From Sphingomonadales bacterium (GTDB taxonomy: Bacteria; Pseudomonadota; Alphaproteobacteria; Sphingomonadales; Sphingomonadaceae), in NCBI GenBank assembly GCA_027490095.1, contig JAIXYT010000051.1, positions 101,794 to 165,793 on the forward strand: a DNA stretch of 64,000 bases, read 5' to 3'. How positions within the stretch are numbered: position 1 is the stretch's first letter; each line of letters opens with the position of its first letter. The notes below the pieces were generated by a model. The model was given only the letters and a program-made list of their open reading frames with translations. It had not been told where the DNA came from and searched no databases. Position numbers and translations under genes: made by a program. Shown one piece after another: positions 8,736-17,562 of this stretch.

Positions 8736-10765
8736 CAGCGCACCTCCGTTATCCGAGTGCCCTCGATCTCGCTGCCGTAGGTCGTGAGGTCGTAGGTCAC
8801 GCCGCGGATCTCCACCGTCTCAGCCTGCTTGCCGACGCCGTCGTGCTGACTGTTCCGGGTGAGGACGTATTCCTGGCCAATCTTATCCGCTAGGGTGGTC
8901 ATGACAACGTCGGAAGCTTGCGACGTCGACACCAGCAGGATCACCTGGGTCGCGAGATTGGGCAGGAACTCAGCGACGCCTCGCCGATAAAGAGGATCCA
9001 GGTGCCCGAAAGGTGAGTCGACTACGAGCGGTGCCACGGTGCCTGGCAGCAGAATATCGTCAGCCGCGTTCTCGCGCATCTTTGCATATTTTGCTATCGC
9101 CCCCGTGAAAGCGAGGCCGAGCAGTTGGTTCTCGCCGGTGCTCTTCGCCATCTCGGCGCCGCGCTCATCAAAAAGGCGCAGCTGGTAGTTGCGGTCCAGC
9201 TCGACCGTGGCCGGCTTGCGCATGAAGCGCTTCACGATTGCGTCGATCTCGCGTTCGATCGCTTCGCGCGCGCCCTCCTCCTCGGCCTTGAGCCTGCCTT
9301 CGAGCCTGGCGGTGAGCGCCGCGGCCAGCTGGGCACGCTTGACGAACCGCCGAGCGGCCTCTGACTTGCGCACCAGCTCATCACGCCGACCCTCATATTC
9401 AGATAGCGACCGGTCGAAGCCGTTGATGGCAGATTGAACGTCGACCTTCCGGCTCATTGCCTGATTGCGCTGCGACTTCGCGCGCTCGCGGGCAGCCTCT
9501 TTCTCCGCAATGTCTGTCACGGGATTGGCAGCCAGCTCCTTCGAGATCTCGAGCAGGTCGGCGTCAAGCTGCTGAATCTCGGCTTCGACCTTGCGCAGGT
9601 CTTCTGCGTTGCGTTCGTAGTCGCTCCACGCCCGCTCGGCGCGCTGCTCGAGGCGACCTAGCGCCGTACTCGTCGTCATAACGCGCGACATGACCGCCTG
9701 ATCGCCAGCGGTATCGAGCAAGGACTTGATGCGATCATATTCGATGCTGCCTTTCTCGATCTCGCGCCCGCATACACACCTCCCATCGGAGAGGATCTCG
9801 TCTACGAACTTCTGATCGTACGGGGCCGGCAGCTTCCCTCGGGTGTCCTCATTCTTGATTACGGCAGAAGCCTCGGCGACCAGTTCCTCCGCGAGCACGG
9901 AAGTCAGGAAGGTCTGCATCCATCCCTGGGAACGATGGAGCGCCTTCGCCCGCTCAGCCTCCCTCGTCGCCATCTGTGCCTCGATCCGAGCCCGGCGCGC
10001 CTGGGCTTCCTTGGCAGGCTTGGTCTCAGCGAGCTCTTGGTTGAGCTTGTCGATCCGTGCCGTTGCCGCCTCGATTTCCTCGTCTAACTTGAGAAGGTCC
10101 TCCCGAGCCTTTGCGATCCGGCGCGCCGCTTCCTCGATCGCGGCCTCCGCCTGTCGGGCCTCGTCACTGGTGTTGTCCGAGGCTTGCTTGTTGTAATCCT
10201 GCCAGGCCTTGCGGAGATCCTCGAGCGCCATCCGCGCGATCGTCGACCCGAGAATCCCCTTCACGGCCTCACCGAACTTCTTTGCGCCGGTCGAGCCCGT
10301 ATAGCGGCTCGTCGCCTCTCCGTAGAAGAAGAAGTGTGGGGCCATCTCCTTAGGGATGACGGAGTTGATGAAGCGGTCAGGCCGATCCTTGAAGACCGGG
10401 ACCTCGCCGCCGTCGACCAGCTCGCACAGCCGCAATGGGTTTGTCGTTTGCGTCTTCTGGTCGTAGCTGCGGCAGGCCCGATATGTCCGGCCCTCGTGGA
10501 TGAAGTCGATTTCGACGACCGTGCGATGCGCGCCGTCCTTCTCCGCCGCGAACGCGTTCACGAGGCGCGTCGGCCCTTCAAACTCGCTCTCGGGCGGCAG
10601 AATGCCAAAAAGGCACCAATTGATAGCGGCGAGCAAGCTGGTCTTTCCAACGCCATTCTCTGCGCGGATCAGCGTCAGGTTCTTGACCGGGTCCTTTGAG
10701 ACGAAGAAGTCGTTGACCCCGTAAAAGCTGCGCCAGTTCTCGATGCGGATGAACTCTATCAGCAT
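8735..10765 (-). CDS. DndD/SMC-like coiled-coil ATPase of the restriction arm
   Basis: This 676-residue RecN/SMC/Rad50-like ATPase has Walker A near residue 35 (RAENGVGKTSLL). A long coiled coil (residues about 190-300 and 380-510) is interrupted by a zinc-hook-like CVCGREI. An ABC-type signature (GENQLLGL) and Walker B (PLVVDSPFGHLD) follow near residues 550-590. The family senses or holds DNA and couples ATP use to nicking or restriction; DndD in Dnd systems is the best-known relative. Here a separate sspC exists, so this protein more likely belongs to the restriction arm than to modification. The gene lies three bases after the stop of a 59-codon gene and overlaps the following gene by one base. 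Confidence 0.82.
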   Translation of the reverse strand: MLIEFIRIENWRSFYGVNDFFVSKDPVKNLTLIRAENGVGKTSLLAAINWCLFGILPPESEFEGPTRLVNAFAAEKDGAHRTVVEIDFIHEGRTYRACRSYDQKTQTTNPLRLCELVDGGEVPVFKDRPDRFINSVIPKEMAPHFFFYGEATSRYTGSTGAKKFGEAVKGILGSTIARMALEDLRKAWQDYNKQASDNTSDEARQAEAAIEEAARRIAKAREDLLKLDEEIEAATARIDKLNQELAETKPAKEAQARRARIEAQMATREAERAKALHRSQGWMQTFLTSVLAEELVAEASAVIKNEDTRGKLPAPYDQKFVDEILSDGRCVCGREIEKGSIEYDRIKSLLDTAGDQAVMSRVMTTSTALGRLEQRAERAWSDYERNAEDLRKVEAEIQQLDADLLEISKELAANPVTDIAEKEAARERAKSQRNQAMSRKVDVQSAINGFDRSLSEYEGRRDELVRKSEAARRFVKRAQLAAALTARLEGRLKAEEEGAREAIEREIDAIVKRFMRKPATVELDRNYQLRLFDERGAEMAKSTGENQLLGLAFTGAIAKYAKMRENAADDILLPGTVAPLVVDSPFGHLDPLYRRGVAEFLPNLATQVILLVSTSQASDVVMTTLADKIGQEYVLTRNSQHDGVGKQAETVEIRGVTYDLTTYGSEIEGTRITEVR

Positions 10766-10768
10766 GTC

Positions 10769-10948
10769 TCAGACCCGGTCGATGCTAGCTTCGATGATCT
10801 TCTTAACCTCCGCCGGAATGCCTTTGCTCGACTCCCCGTTTTGCAGGAAGTTGCCCCGCACCTTGTCGACAACCTGCCGGATGATTTTGTCCATCTCGCG
10901 CTCGTCGAACGCCTGCACGCCCTGCGCCGAACCGCCTTCTACCTCCAC
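10769..10948 (-). CDS. 59-residue protein between sspD and the SMC-like ATPase
   Basis: A short open frame starts with GTG at 10948, preceded by GAGGGGG about five bases upstream, and ends with TGA three bases before the ATPase start codon. The product begins MEVEGGSAQGVQ, continues DKIIRQVVDKVRGNF and ends EVKKIIEASIDRV. It is charged, with two probable amphipathic helices joined by a short NGESSKGIP turn. It has no signal peptide or cysteine. I do not recognise a family. Its ribosome-binding site and three-base spacing suggest it is a real, translationally coupled member of the operon, possibly a small subunit of the restriction arm. It is easily missed because it is short and starts with GTG. 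An internal ATG at codon 19 is an alternative start. Confidence 0.5.
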   Translation of the reverse strand: MEVEGGSAQGVQAFDEREMDKIIRQVVDKVRGNFLQNGESSKGIPAEVKKIIEASIDRV

Positions 10949-11044
10949 AGGTCCCCCTCAAGCAAACCTACTAAGAACGCCATAGCCTGGAAGGTGCCCG
11001 AAGGCGATGTACCATTCAAGGTCAAGTTCGCTAAGGCATCGCCG

Positions 11045-11875
11045 CTACTTGTGGCATGCGAGGCAAACCTTGGCCTGACCGTAGAGCTCGTCAATGTCCA
11101 TCTCACCGGCGCCGGGGCGTAGCGGATTGACGCGGCGCTTGGCGGCGGCACGCTCGACACGCTTTTGATGCTCCGCCCTTATCTGCGCGATGCGTTCGGG
11201 ACGGGCGAGTTCGTCTAGCGACTCGCCGGCACTCCAGGTGAACGGAGAGCCATGTTCGAGCGCATTCTTCTCATAGGATCGCGCCTCGTCGAAGCTGTCT
11301 GGATGCCGCTCCATCAGCCGCACCCACTCGATCTTCTGCTGGAAGAAGCAGAACGTGCAGCCCGATCGTGACCGCCACTCGTAATAGCTCGGAAGCCCGA
11401 GACCACTCGCCTCGAGTGTGTCGATTACCCCCGCCTTGTCGATACCTGCTTCCCGGAAAGGCAACGAAACCGTCAGGTTGGGGTGCGTGGAAGAATAGCC
11501 TTCCCGGTAATTCTCATCCGAGCGGATGGCGACATAGCTGACGACGCGATCGCCAGCATCGAGCGCCGGCCACAGCCACTTCTCGAAAGGTAGGATCTTC
11601 AGCTGCCGCGTGCACCACCTCGTACGCGGGCTAGGCAAGAAGTTGTTATACTGCCGCAGCCAAAAATCGAAGTCGCGGTCCGGGTTAAGCCGTTCGATGG
11701 GCCTCCCGAGGAAACCCTCGAGGCGACCCAGATACTCGTAGACTTCCGGAAGCTCCTTACCGGTGTCGGTAAAGAAGTATTCCATCTCCAATTCGGGACG
11801 GGTGCGGGCCATGTGGACGGCAAGCGCAGCGCTATCTCTGCCGCCCGACAGTCCCAGCACATGACGCATCCTCAT
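11045..11875 (-). CDS. sspD: SspD/DndC-like PP-loop sulfurtransferase (PAPS reductase family)
   Basis: This 276-residue enzyme has the PP-loop LGLSGGRDSAAL at residues 7-18, which binds and splits ATP. Cysteine motifs follow: WCTR near residue 87, CTFC near 173 and CLAC at the C-terminus, which may hold an iron-sulfur cluster as in DndC. In phosphorothioation systems this protein activates the DNA backbone for replacement of a non-bridging oxygen by sulfur supplied by the cysteine desulfurase. Its start overlaps the sspC stop by four bases (ATGA); a second ATG two codons later is also possible. About 95 bases separate its end from the 59-codon gene. The neighbourhood, with DUF4007 and a large ATPase rather than dndB and dndE, favours SspD over DndC. 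Confidence 0.85.
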   Translation of the reverse strand: MRMRHVLGLSGGRDSAALAVHMARTRPELEMEYFFTDTGKELPEVYEYLGRLEGFLGRPIERLNPDRDFDFWLRQYNNFLPSPRTRWCTRQLKILPFEKWLWPALDAGDRVVSYVAIRSDENYREGYSSTHPNLTVSLPFREAGIDKAGVIDTLEASGLGLPSYYEWRSRSGCTFCFFQQKIEWVRLMERHPDSFDEARSYEKNALEHGSPFTWSAGESLDELARPERIAQIRAEHQKRVERAAAKRRVNPLRPGAGEMDIDELYGQAKVCLACHK

Positions 11876-14800
11876 CGTGCACCTCCGGCGGCCCGGCGGC
11901 GGTCGCCTTCGGTCCCGTTCTCCTCCGCAAGAGAAGCCGCCAACTCGACGGCGGCGGCAAGCGCTACCTCGCGCGACACCTCGCCGCCAACGACCGCGCG
12001 CAGCGAGGCGGCCAGCTCGCGAGCGCGGGCGAGTTCCTCGGCGTCGATGCTGACCTCAGGCGTGATCAGACCCCCGCGGGCCGGGTCCGACATGTAGACC
12101 GCGAACGCGAACCTGCCGTCCCCACGACCCTGCACGTGGGCCAGGCCCTCGGCACGCAGGAACTCTCGCGCGAGCGCTGCCAGTTCGACGCGCGCCGCGT
12201 CGACGTCCCGGTCCACCCAGTCGCGGGGCGGGCGGTTAGCTGCGAGGCTCGCGATCCCCTCGATCGCCTCCCTGCTATCATCGAACGTGGACAAGCGAGC
12301 TGCGAAAGCGTCCAGCCTGAAGTTGCCGGTGACGCCCATCACCGCCTTCGCGCGTCGCCGCAACTCCTTCACGCTATCCCGATCTCGAACCCGAAGCTCG
12401 CGAACCAGCAGGTCACGCAGGTCTGCGAGCATTGCCGGGTAGAGACCTGCAAGCTGGGCAAGCCCTGTCCTTAGACCTTCGATGAGGTCACCAACCTCCG
12501 CACCGCGACCCGCCATCCGCGGAAGATCGTCCAGCATGAACTTGTTAGGATCGTGGGCTGATAGGGCGAGATCCCGCACGCGGAGTGCCGGCGGGTCCAG
12601 CCTCTGCGTCCGGCGCACCCAGGCAGGTGCCTCCATCACTAGCGCGACAAGCTGCCGCCCCACTGAGAGAGGATCAATCCAGCCGGAGACGGTGCCGCCC
12701 GACAGCTCCGCGACCACGCCCGCGATCCCCCGCAGGATGGCCGTGTCCCGGGCGCTCAGCTCGCTAAGGCGCAACCTGACCGAGGACGCGTCCTGGAGTA
12801 GTCGATCCACAAGCAGGTCGGTCACGCTCGAGCAGAAGACGCCGTCGAGGTAGACGGACGAGCGCGCACGTTCGGCTAGTACGAAAGCGAGGCCAAGTAT
12901 CGGCAAAAGTCCGTCCTTCACCCCGTAAGGGCGAGCCCGCCACAGCGCAAAGAGGTCGTCGAGGCCAAGTCCAGCTGAGCCACGCTCGACCAACAACCCC
13001 TGCGCAGCCGACCAGAGCGGCGACAGCTGGTGGCCGGTGTGGTCGGGTTCCGGAGGGTAGAAGCCGAACGCGCCGTCCTCACCGCGCCGGTGCAGGCCCG
13101 TCCGTTCGAGGATCGCGGAGTAAAGTCCGCCCTCCGCAGGGAAGTCGACGATCCCGAGCCGCGGTTCCTCAGCACGTGACGCCATCGCCACCATAAGCGT
13201 CCTCATCGCCGCCATCGCGTTCGACGACGGCTTCGCGCGGTTTAGGAGCTCGTTCCTGATCCTCGGGGACTCGGGATAGAGGGCGGATGCCATGCGCGAG
13301 GCGATCACCGACAGTCCGGCCGCAGCCGACGCGCGCAGCTCGTCCCCGCTCACGGCGGGCACACGCCAAGCGGTGGTTGCCAAACCCAACCTGAGGCGGT
13401 CCTCGAGCTCGCCCGCGACGCGTGCCAGCCTGCTCGCTACCTCGCGGCGGGCAACAGCGTCTCCCTTGAGTTCCGGCCGGGTCGCCTGCACCCGTTCGAG
13501 CGCCACAAGCTCGTGGCTCAGCTCGCGTAGCATGTAGCTGTCGCCGGACAGCCCAAGCGCGACCGGCAGGTCGCCGATCCGCCCAGCAACCCGGTCCATG
13601 CTGCGCCGGACCCGCGCCGGATTTTCACCCGCCTCGTTGATGAGCAAGAGGAAAAGGCCCGCAGCCCCGGAGCCGGGCCTGAACGCCCCGACCCGCTGCT
13701 CGGCCTGCTCGAACGTCGCGACGTCGACCTCGAACCAACGCATGGCCCCGGTCTCGTGGTATTCACGCTTCGCCAGGATGGGCGTGAGGACCCCGGTCGC
13801 TCGAAGCCGCCCGTAGTCGCACGTCGGCATCTCAGCACGCGCTTCCTCGACTGCAGCCTCGATGTCAAAATCGGAGCCCGCATAGACCGCGTATGCGCCG
13901 AGATGGCGCCGGAACACGATCGCCGAGCGGCGCGCGAGAGCCTCCAGGGCCCGGTGCGCGTCCTCGAGATCGATGCTGAGCCCGGCCGCGACCAGCTCAG
14001 GACTTGCCGACAGCCCCGAGCGCTCCCGGAAAAGGTCGAGAAGCGCGACCGTCTTCAAGACCGCCAGCTCGGCCTGGCTGGCACCGCGCTCCTCCACTCG
14101 CTCGACGGCATCCACGGCGATCGACCAGCGGTGCCCGTCGGGCGAGGCCAAGATGGAGGGCTCCAGGTTCGCGCGGAGATAGCTCCACAGCCATACCGGG
14201 TCGTAGAGGCTCCGCGCGTCGGCCGGGACGGACCGCAAAAAGTCTTGGAAGCCGAAGGGCTCGGCAGAACCGAGGAAACCGAAGATGCTCCGCTGGTTCT
14301 GACCGAACCGGCGACGCGACAAGGGGCCGAGCAGGCAAGCGACAACCGGACTCAGCGGCCAGCAGCGACGAAGGCGCTCGCGCAGCTCCTCCGTCCTGCC
14401 GCCGCGACCGAGCGTCTCGGCGACGACATCCACCGAACGGACCTCCCCAGAAGGCCTAGATTCTATCGCCCGCGAGAGCAGCTCGACTTGCTCCTCGGCG
14501 GTTGGCGCTAGCGGCACGTCGACGAAGCGACCCTGGATCTTCAGCCAGTCGTCCCTCGTCTCGCGTGCCAGGCGATAGGCGTAGTCGTCGAACGCCTGGT
14601 GGAGCACGCCGACAACAACGAGCCTGCCACCGGAGCGGTTGGCGGCTTCGGCGAGCTCCTGGAAGAAGAACGCATCCCCTCCACCCGTCGCCGCGTGTTC
14701 GAGCAGCTTTCCCATCTCGTCGATGATAAGCAACAGTCCGCACGTCTCTTCGGCCGCCATCCTCGACAATTCACGGATGGTGTCCGACATGGCGAATTGG

Positions 14801-15201
14801 CCGGGCAGCGCTTCCGCGATCACCGCGGCCGCGGCGGCGCGCCGCCCCACCACCGGCACCACGCGCCAACCTTCCACCTGCCAGCGCATGGCGTCGGCCA
14901 ACCGGGCCCGCAGGCCGTCGGGCAAAGCCGCCAAGGCATGGTCGCGCGTGGCGCCGGCAGCACCGAGCGCCGCTGACAGCACGACCGCGAGCGTCGACTT
15001 CCCACAGCCATAGGGTCCGGTCCAGGTGAAGGCGCAGTGCCCGAGCGAAGAGACGTGGTCGATCGTCGTCTGGATCGCCTGCGAGGTCGTTGCGGTGCAA
15101 ACGAATCCCTCGACCTCGTCGGCCCCGGCGTCCGCACCAACGCGCACCGACCGCCGGAATCGGCGGCGGACCGAGACGAGATCTGACAGCGTGCCGGTCA
15201 T
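11872..15201 (-). CDS. sspC: SspC-like large P-loop ATPase
   Basis: This protein has about 1109 residues. A P-loop domain near the N-terminus has Walker A GPYGCGKSTLA (near residue 65) and Walker B LLLIIDEMGKLL (near residue 155). The rest is long, helical and rich in Arg, Leu and Ala, without another recognisable domain. In Ssp systems SspC is the ATPase that works with the SspB nickase and SspD to insert sulfur. The start at 15201 (MTGTLSDLV) is preferred over an upstream in-frame ATG at 15342, because it overlaps the sspB stop by four bases (ATGA) and the upstream 47 residues are low-complexity. It ends overlapping sspD in the same way. Identification rests on operon position and P-loop; sequence divergence outside the P-loop is expected. 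Confidence 0.75.
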   Translation of the reverse strand: MTGTLSDLVSVRRRFRRSVRVGADAGADEVEGFVCTATTSQAIQTTIDHVSSLGHCAFTWTGPYGCGKSTLAVVLSAALGAAGATRDHALAALPDGLRARLADAMRWQVEGWRVVPVVGRRAAAAAVIAEALPGQFAMSDTIRELSRMAAEETCGLLLIIDEMGKLLEHAATGGGDAFFFQELAEAANRSGGRLVVVGVLHQAFDDYAYRLARETRDDWLKIQGRFVDVPLAPTAEEQVELLSRAIESRPSGEVRSVDVVAETLGRGGRTEELRERLRRCWPLSPVVACLLGPLSRRRFGQNQRSIFGFLGSAEPFGFQDFLRSVPADARSLYDPVWLWSYLRANLEPSILASPDGHRWSIAVDAVERVEERGASQAELAVLKTVALLDLFRERSGLSASPELVAAGLSIDLEDAHRALEALARRSAIVFRRHLGAYAVYAGSDFDIEAAVEEARAEMPTCDYGRLRATGVLTPILAKREYHETGAMRWFEVDVATFEQAEQRVGAFRPGSGAAGLFLLLINEAGENPARVRRSMDRVAGRIGDLPVALGLSGDSYMLRELSHELVALERVQATRPELKGDAVARREVASRLARVAGELEDRLRLGLATTAWRVPAVSGDELRASAAAGLSVIASRMASALYPESPRIRNELLNRAKPSSNAMAAMRTLMVAMASRAEEPRLGIVDFPAEGGLYSAILERTGLHRRGEDGAFGFYPPEPDHTGHQLSPLWSAAQGLLVERGSAGLGLDDLFALWRARPYGVKDGLLPILGLAFVLAERARSSVYLDGVFCSSVTDLLVDRLLQDASSVRLRLSELSARDTAILRGIAGVVAELSGGTVSGWIDPLSVGRQLVALVMEAPAWVRRTQRLDPPALRVRDLALSAHDPNKFMLDDLPRMAGRGAEVGDLIEGLRTGLAQLAGLYPAMLADLRDLLVRELRVRDRDSVKELRRRAKAVMGVTGNFRLDAFAARLSTFDDSREAIEGIASLAANRPPRDWVDRDVDAARVELAALAREFLRAEGLAHVQGRGDGRFAFAVYMSDPARGGLITPEVSIDAEELARARELAASLRAVVGGEVSREVALAAAVELAASLAEENGTEGDRRRAAGGAR

Positions 15202-16136
15202 GCCGCCTCCGCCATATCCGGAAAGAGGCCATCGAGCAGGGGCAGGGTGTCGATCGAACAAACCTCCACGCGGGCCGAAACCTGCCGGAGTCCCGCGCCC
15301 TCGTCCCACACCAGGGATCCGCCCGTCACCTGAGCGATGCATTCCAGCCGTTCGGCAAGCGACTCCTCGTCCATAAGGAACACGCGCCCGGGCGAGCCCG
15401 GCTCATGGGCGACCGTCTCGATCGAGAGCGTTCCACGTGTGGGGAAGTGGGCCTGCCAGAACTCCACCAACGCGAAGGCGAACACCTCGTCCGGCAGCGA
15501 CGGCTTGGGCCCGCGCCTGAACTGCAACGCCCCTCCAGCGAGCGGCGCGACCAGCCCCAACTCGGCGAACGGGCTCTCGAGCCCATCCTCGATGACGCCC
15601 TTCCGGGACGACCGGCTGACGTAGGTCCGGACGAAGCACTCCGCGTCCCTGTCGACGGTCGCGCGCGCAATCCGCCCGGTCGCTAGCCGACCACCATCGC
15701 GCAGTTCCTCGATGCGCGCCATCAGCCGCGCAGCGAGGGTCTCCCGAGTGAAGATCGCGTCGTTGAACTCGCTGAACGCGAAATACCACATCGTGGCGCG
15801 CCCGGGCACTGCGGCAAGCCGCCAATGCAGGATCCAAAGAGAGCCCGGATGTTCCAAGAACGGATCCCCTCTTCCGAAGATCATTCTGGCGATAGGAGAA
15901 ATGGTGAGAAGCTCGATACGGCCACCCCTGATGCTCGCCTCAAGCACTCCACACGCAATTGCCCAATGACGCATCGCCGCCACCATATTCTTGCCGATAC
16001 CAAAATCAGCAATGGCCTGATTGGGGTTGAATACAGCCATGATCCGATCATGGCCCTCACCTTCGACTTCTTGCACGGCGTCGAACGACTTCTTCAACCA
16101 ACCATAGCGGCATGGAAAGGTCTCGTGTCCCGACAT
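15198..16136 (-). CDS. sspB: SspB-like DUF4007 protein (DNA nickase of phosphorothioation)
   Basis: About 312 residues long, it begins MSGHETFPCRYGWLKKSFDA, the hallmark start of DUF4007 proteins, followed by a conserved block with FGIGKNMVAAMRHW near residue 50. DUF4007 proteins of Ssp loci are the SspB nickases that open one strand for sulfur insertion; this assignment is recalled, not searched. The ATG at 16136 has no strong ribosome-binding site. In-frame GTG or TTG codons about 50 bases upstream, after AAAGGGG, are alternatives, so the true start may be up to 20 codons earlier. It is first in the minus-strand operon, divergent from sspA, and its stop overlaps the sspC start by four bases. 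Confidence 0.78.
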   Translation of the reverse strand: MSGHETFPCRYGWLKKSFDAVQEVEGEGHDRIMAVFNPNQAIADFGIGKNMVAAMRHWAIACGVLEASIRGGRIELLTISPIARMIFGRGDPFLEHPGSLWILHWRLAAVPGRATMWYFAFSEFNDAIFTRETLAARLMARIEELRDGGRLATGRIARATVDRDAECFVRTYVSRSSRKGVIEDGLESPFAELGLVAPLAGGALQFRRGPKPSLPDEVFAFALVEFWQAHFPTRGTLSIETVAHEPGSPGRVFLMDEESLAERLECIAQVTGGSLVWDEGAGLRQVSARVEVCSIDTLPLLDGLFPDMAEAA

Positions 16137-16276
16137 TTGCAGACGGGTGTCGGGTCGATCAAGCAGACTCCGCAATTCCACCCCTTTCGCTAACTGGACA
16201 AATCCTCCAGCGAGGTTAGCTTGACGCGGCGCTGGTGACAACCGCCAGCGCGGCTTTTCGGCAGAAGGAGGCGAAG
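16137..16276. promoter_or_regulatory. Divergent sspB/sspA control region with inverted repeat
   Basis: About 100-140 bases separate the divergent sspB and sspA genes. GCTAAC (16189-16194) and GTTAGC (16215-16220) form an inverted repeat about 26 bases apart centre to centre, with TGGA/TCCA inside it adding partial symmetry. TTGACG (16221-16226) directly follows and could be a plus-strand -35 element, though no good -10 is visible. The arrangement would suit one regulator controlling both transcripts. Confidence 0.35.
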
Positions 16277-17422
16277 CTGATCTATCTCGACCACCAAGCG
16301 TCGACGCCCATGCACCCGCGCGCAGCCGCCGCGATGCGCGCCTCCGTAGAGGAAAACTTCGCGAACCCCCATGCGTCGGAGCACGCATTTGGCTGGGGAG
16401 CCGGTGACGCAGTCGAGCAAGCCCGAGACAGCGTCTCCGAAGCGCTTGGGGCTGATCCCGATGAAATCGTCTTTACGTCAGGCGCGACCGAGGCGGACAA
16501 CATAGCGCTTCTCGGGTTGGGCGACCCGTCGACGCATAGGCGTCGCATCGTCATCGGAGCCATCGAGCACAAGGCGGTGATCGGGCCGGCGAGGGAGCTC
16601 GCCCGCCGGGGCTACGAGGTCGCCAAAGTCGGCGTAACACGGGGCGGCGTCGTCGATGCCGAGGAACTTGAGCGCCTTGTCAACGAGGACACGCTGCTTG
16701 TCTCCCTCATGCTCGTGAACAATGAGATCGGGACCGTGCAACCCGTACAGCGCGCAGCCGCCGCTTGCGCGCGAGAAGGTGCACTCCTGCATGTCGATGC
16801 GGCCCAAGCGCTTGGATGGATGCCTATTGACGCCGTCGCGCTCGGCGCAGACCTGATGAGCCTGTCTGCCCACAAGATGGGAGGACCCAAAGGCGTCGGC
16901 GCCCTTTTTGTGCGCCGCGAAGTTCGCCAGAGACTTCAGCCCATCATGCATGGCGGCGAGCAGGAAGACGGGCTGAGGCCTGGCACTTTGCCAACACCAC
17001 TCTGCGTTGCATTCGGGGTCGCGTGCGAGGAGCTGCCAGACGAGAACGAGATCGCCGCCTGGCGTGAGCGGAGCCGCAGGCTCGAGGCCGGATTGCTAAC
17101 GCTATGGCCGGGAGCATGGATAAACGGAGCCGACGCCCCCCGCCACCCCGGCGCAAGCAGCGTCACGTTCCCGGGACTCTACGCGGATCAGCTCGTCGCG
17201 CAGCTGCAGCCGCATGTCGCGGTGGCGAGGGGGTCGGCCTGCACCTCGGGCACACCCGAGCCCAGCCACGTGCTCCGGGCGATTGGACTCGCTCCCGACC
17301 TTTGCAACGCAACGATCCGAGTCAGCGTCGGAAGGTTCACACAGGACAGAGAGATCGAACAGGCGCTCTCCGCCTTCGCAACTGCGCTGTCGCGCGCAAT
17401 CAGACAGCCTGGGATAGCTTAG
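16235..17422 (+). CDS. sspA: SspA/DndA-like cysteine desulfurase
   Basis: About 395 residues from the GTG at 16235, this PLP enzyme of the IscS/NifS class takes sulfur from cysteine and passes it to the PP-loop enzyme. YLDHQASTP marks the N-terminus. The PLP lysine is in LSAHKMGGPKG (near residue 210), and the catalytic cysteine loop reads RGSACTSGTPEPSHVL (near residue 330). The start is uncertain. The conserved part begins at LIYLDHQ, and a strong AGAAGGAGG lies six bases before the CTG codon at 16277, whereas the GTG at 16235 has only a weak site. It is transcribed away from sspB and converges with sspE. Its position makes it the dedicated sulfur donor of the locus rather than the housekeeping Isc enzyme. 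Confidence 0.88.
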   Translation: MTTASAAFRQKEAKLIYLDHQASTPMHPRAAAAMRASVEENFANPHASEHAFGWGAGDAVEQARDSVSEALGADPDEIVFTSGATEADNIALLGLGDPSTHRRRIVIGAIEHKAVIGPARELARRGYEVAKVGVTRGGVVDAEELERLVNEDTLLVSLMLVNNEIGTVQPVQRAAAACAREGALLHVDAAQALGWMPIDAVALGADLMSLSAHKMGGPKGVGALFVRREVRQRLQPIMHGGEQEDGLRPGTLPTPLCVAFGVACEELPDENEIAAWRERSRRLEAGLLTLWPGAWINGADAPRHPGASSVTFPGLYADQLVAQLQPHVAVARGSACTSGTPEPSHVLRAIGLAPDLCNATIRVSVGRFTQDREIEQALSAFATALSRAIRQPGIA

Positions 17423-17562
17423 CCAGAAGGGGCGATTGCGGCTCGAGCGGCTGCGCAAGCGGCGGCCGGTCAATTCGCTAAGGACGTGACACAAAACGTT
17501 CGACGATCGTTACATCATCGAAGAACCCGCAGGCGAGTGCGCGACCTGCCATAAACTAAGTG

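Noticed and set aside
6115-17422. Classic Dnd (DndBCDE) system
   Set aside because: The PP-loop and desulfurase genes fit either system, but DUF4007, the large P-loop ATPase and the DUF262-DUF1524 gene fit Ssp, and no DndB or DndE is seen.
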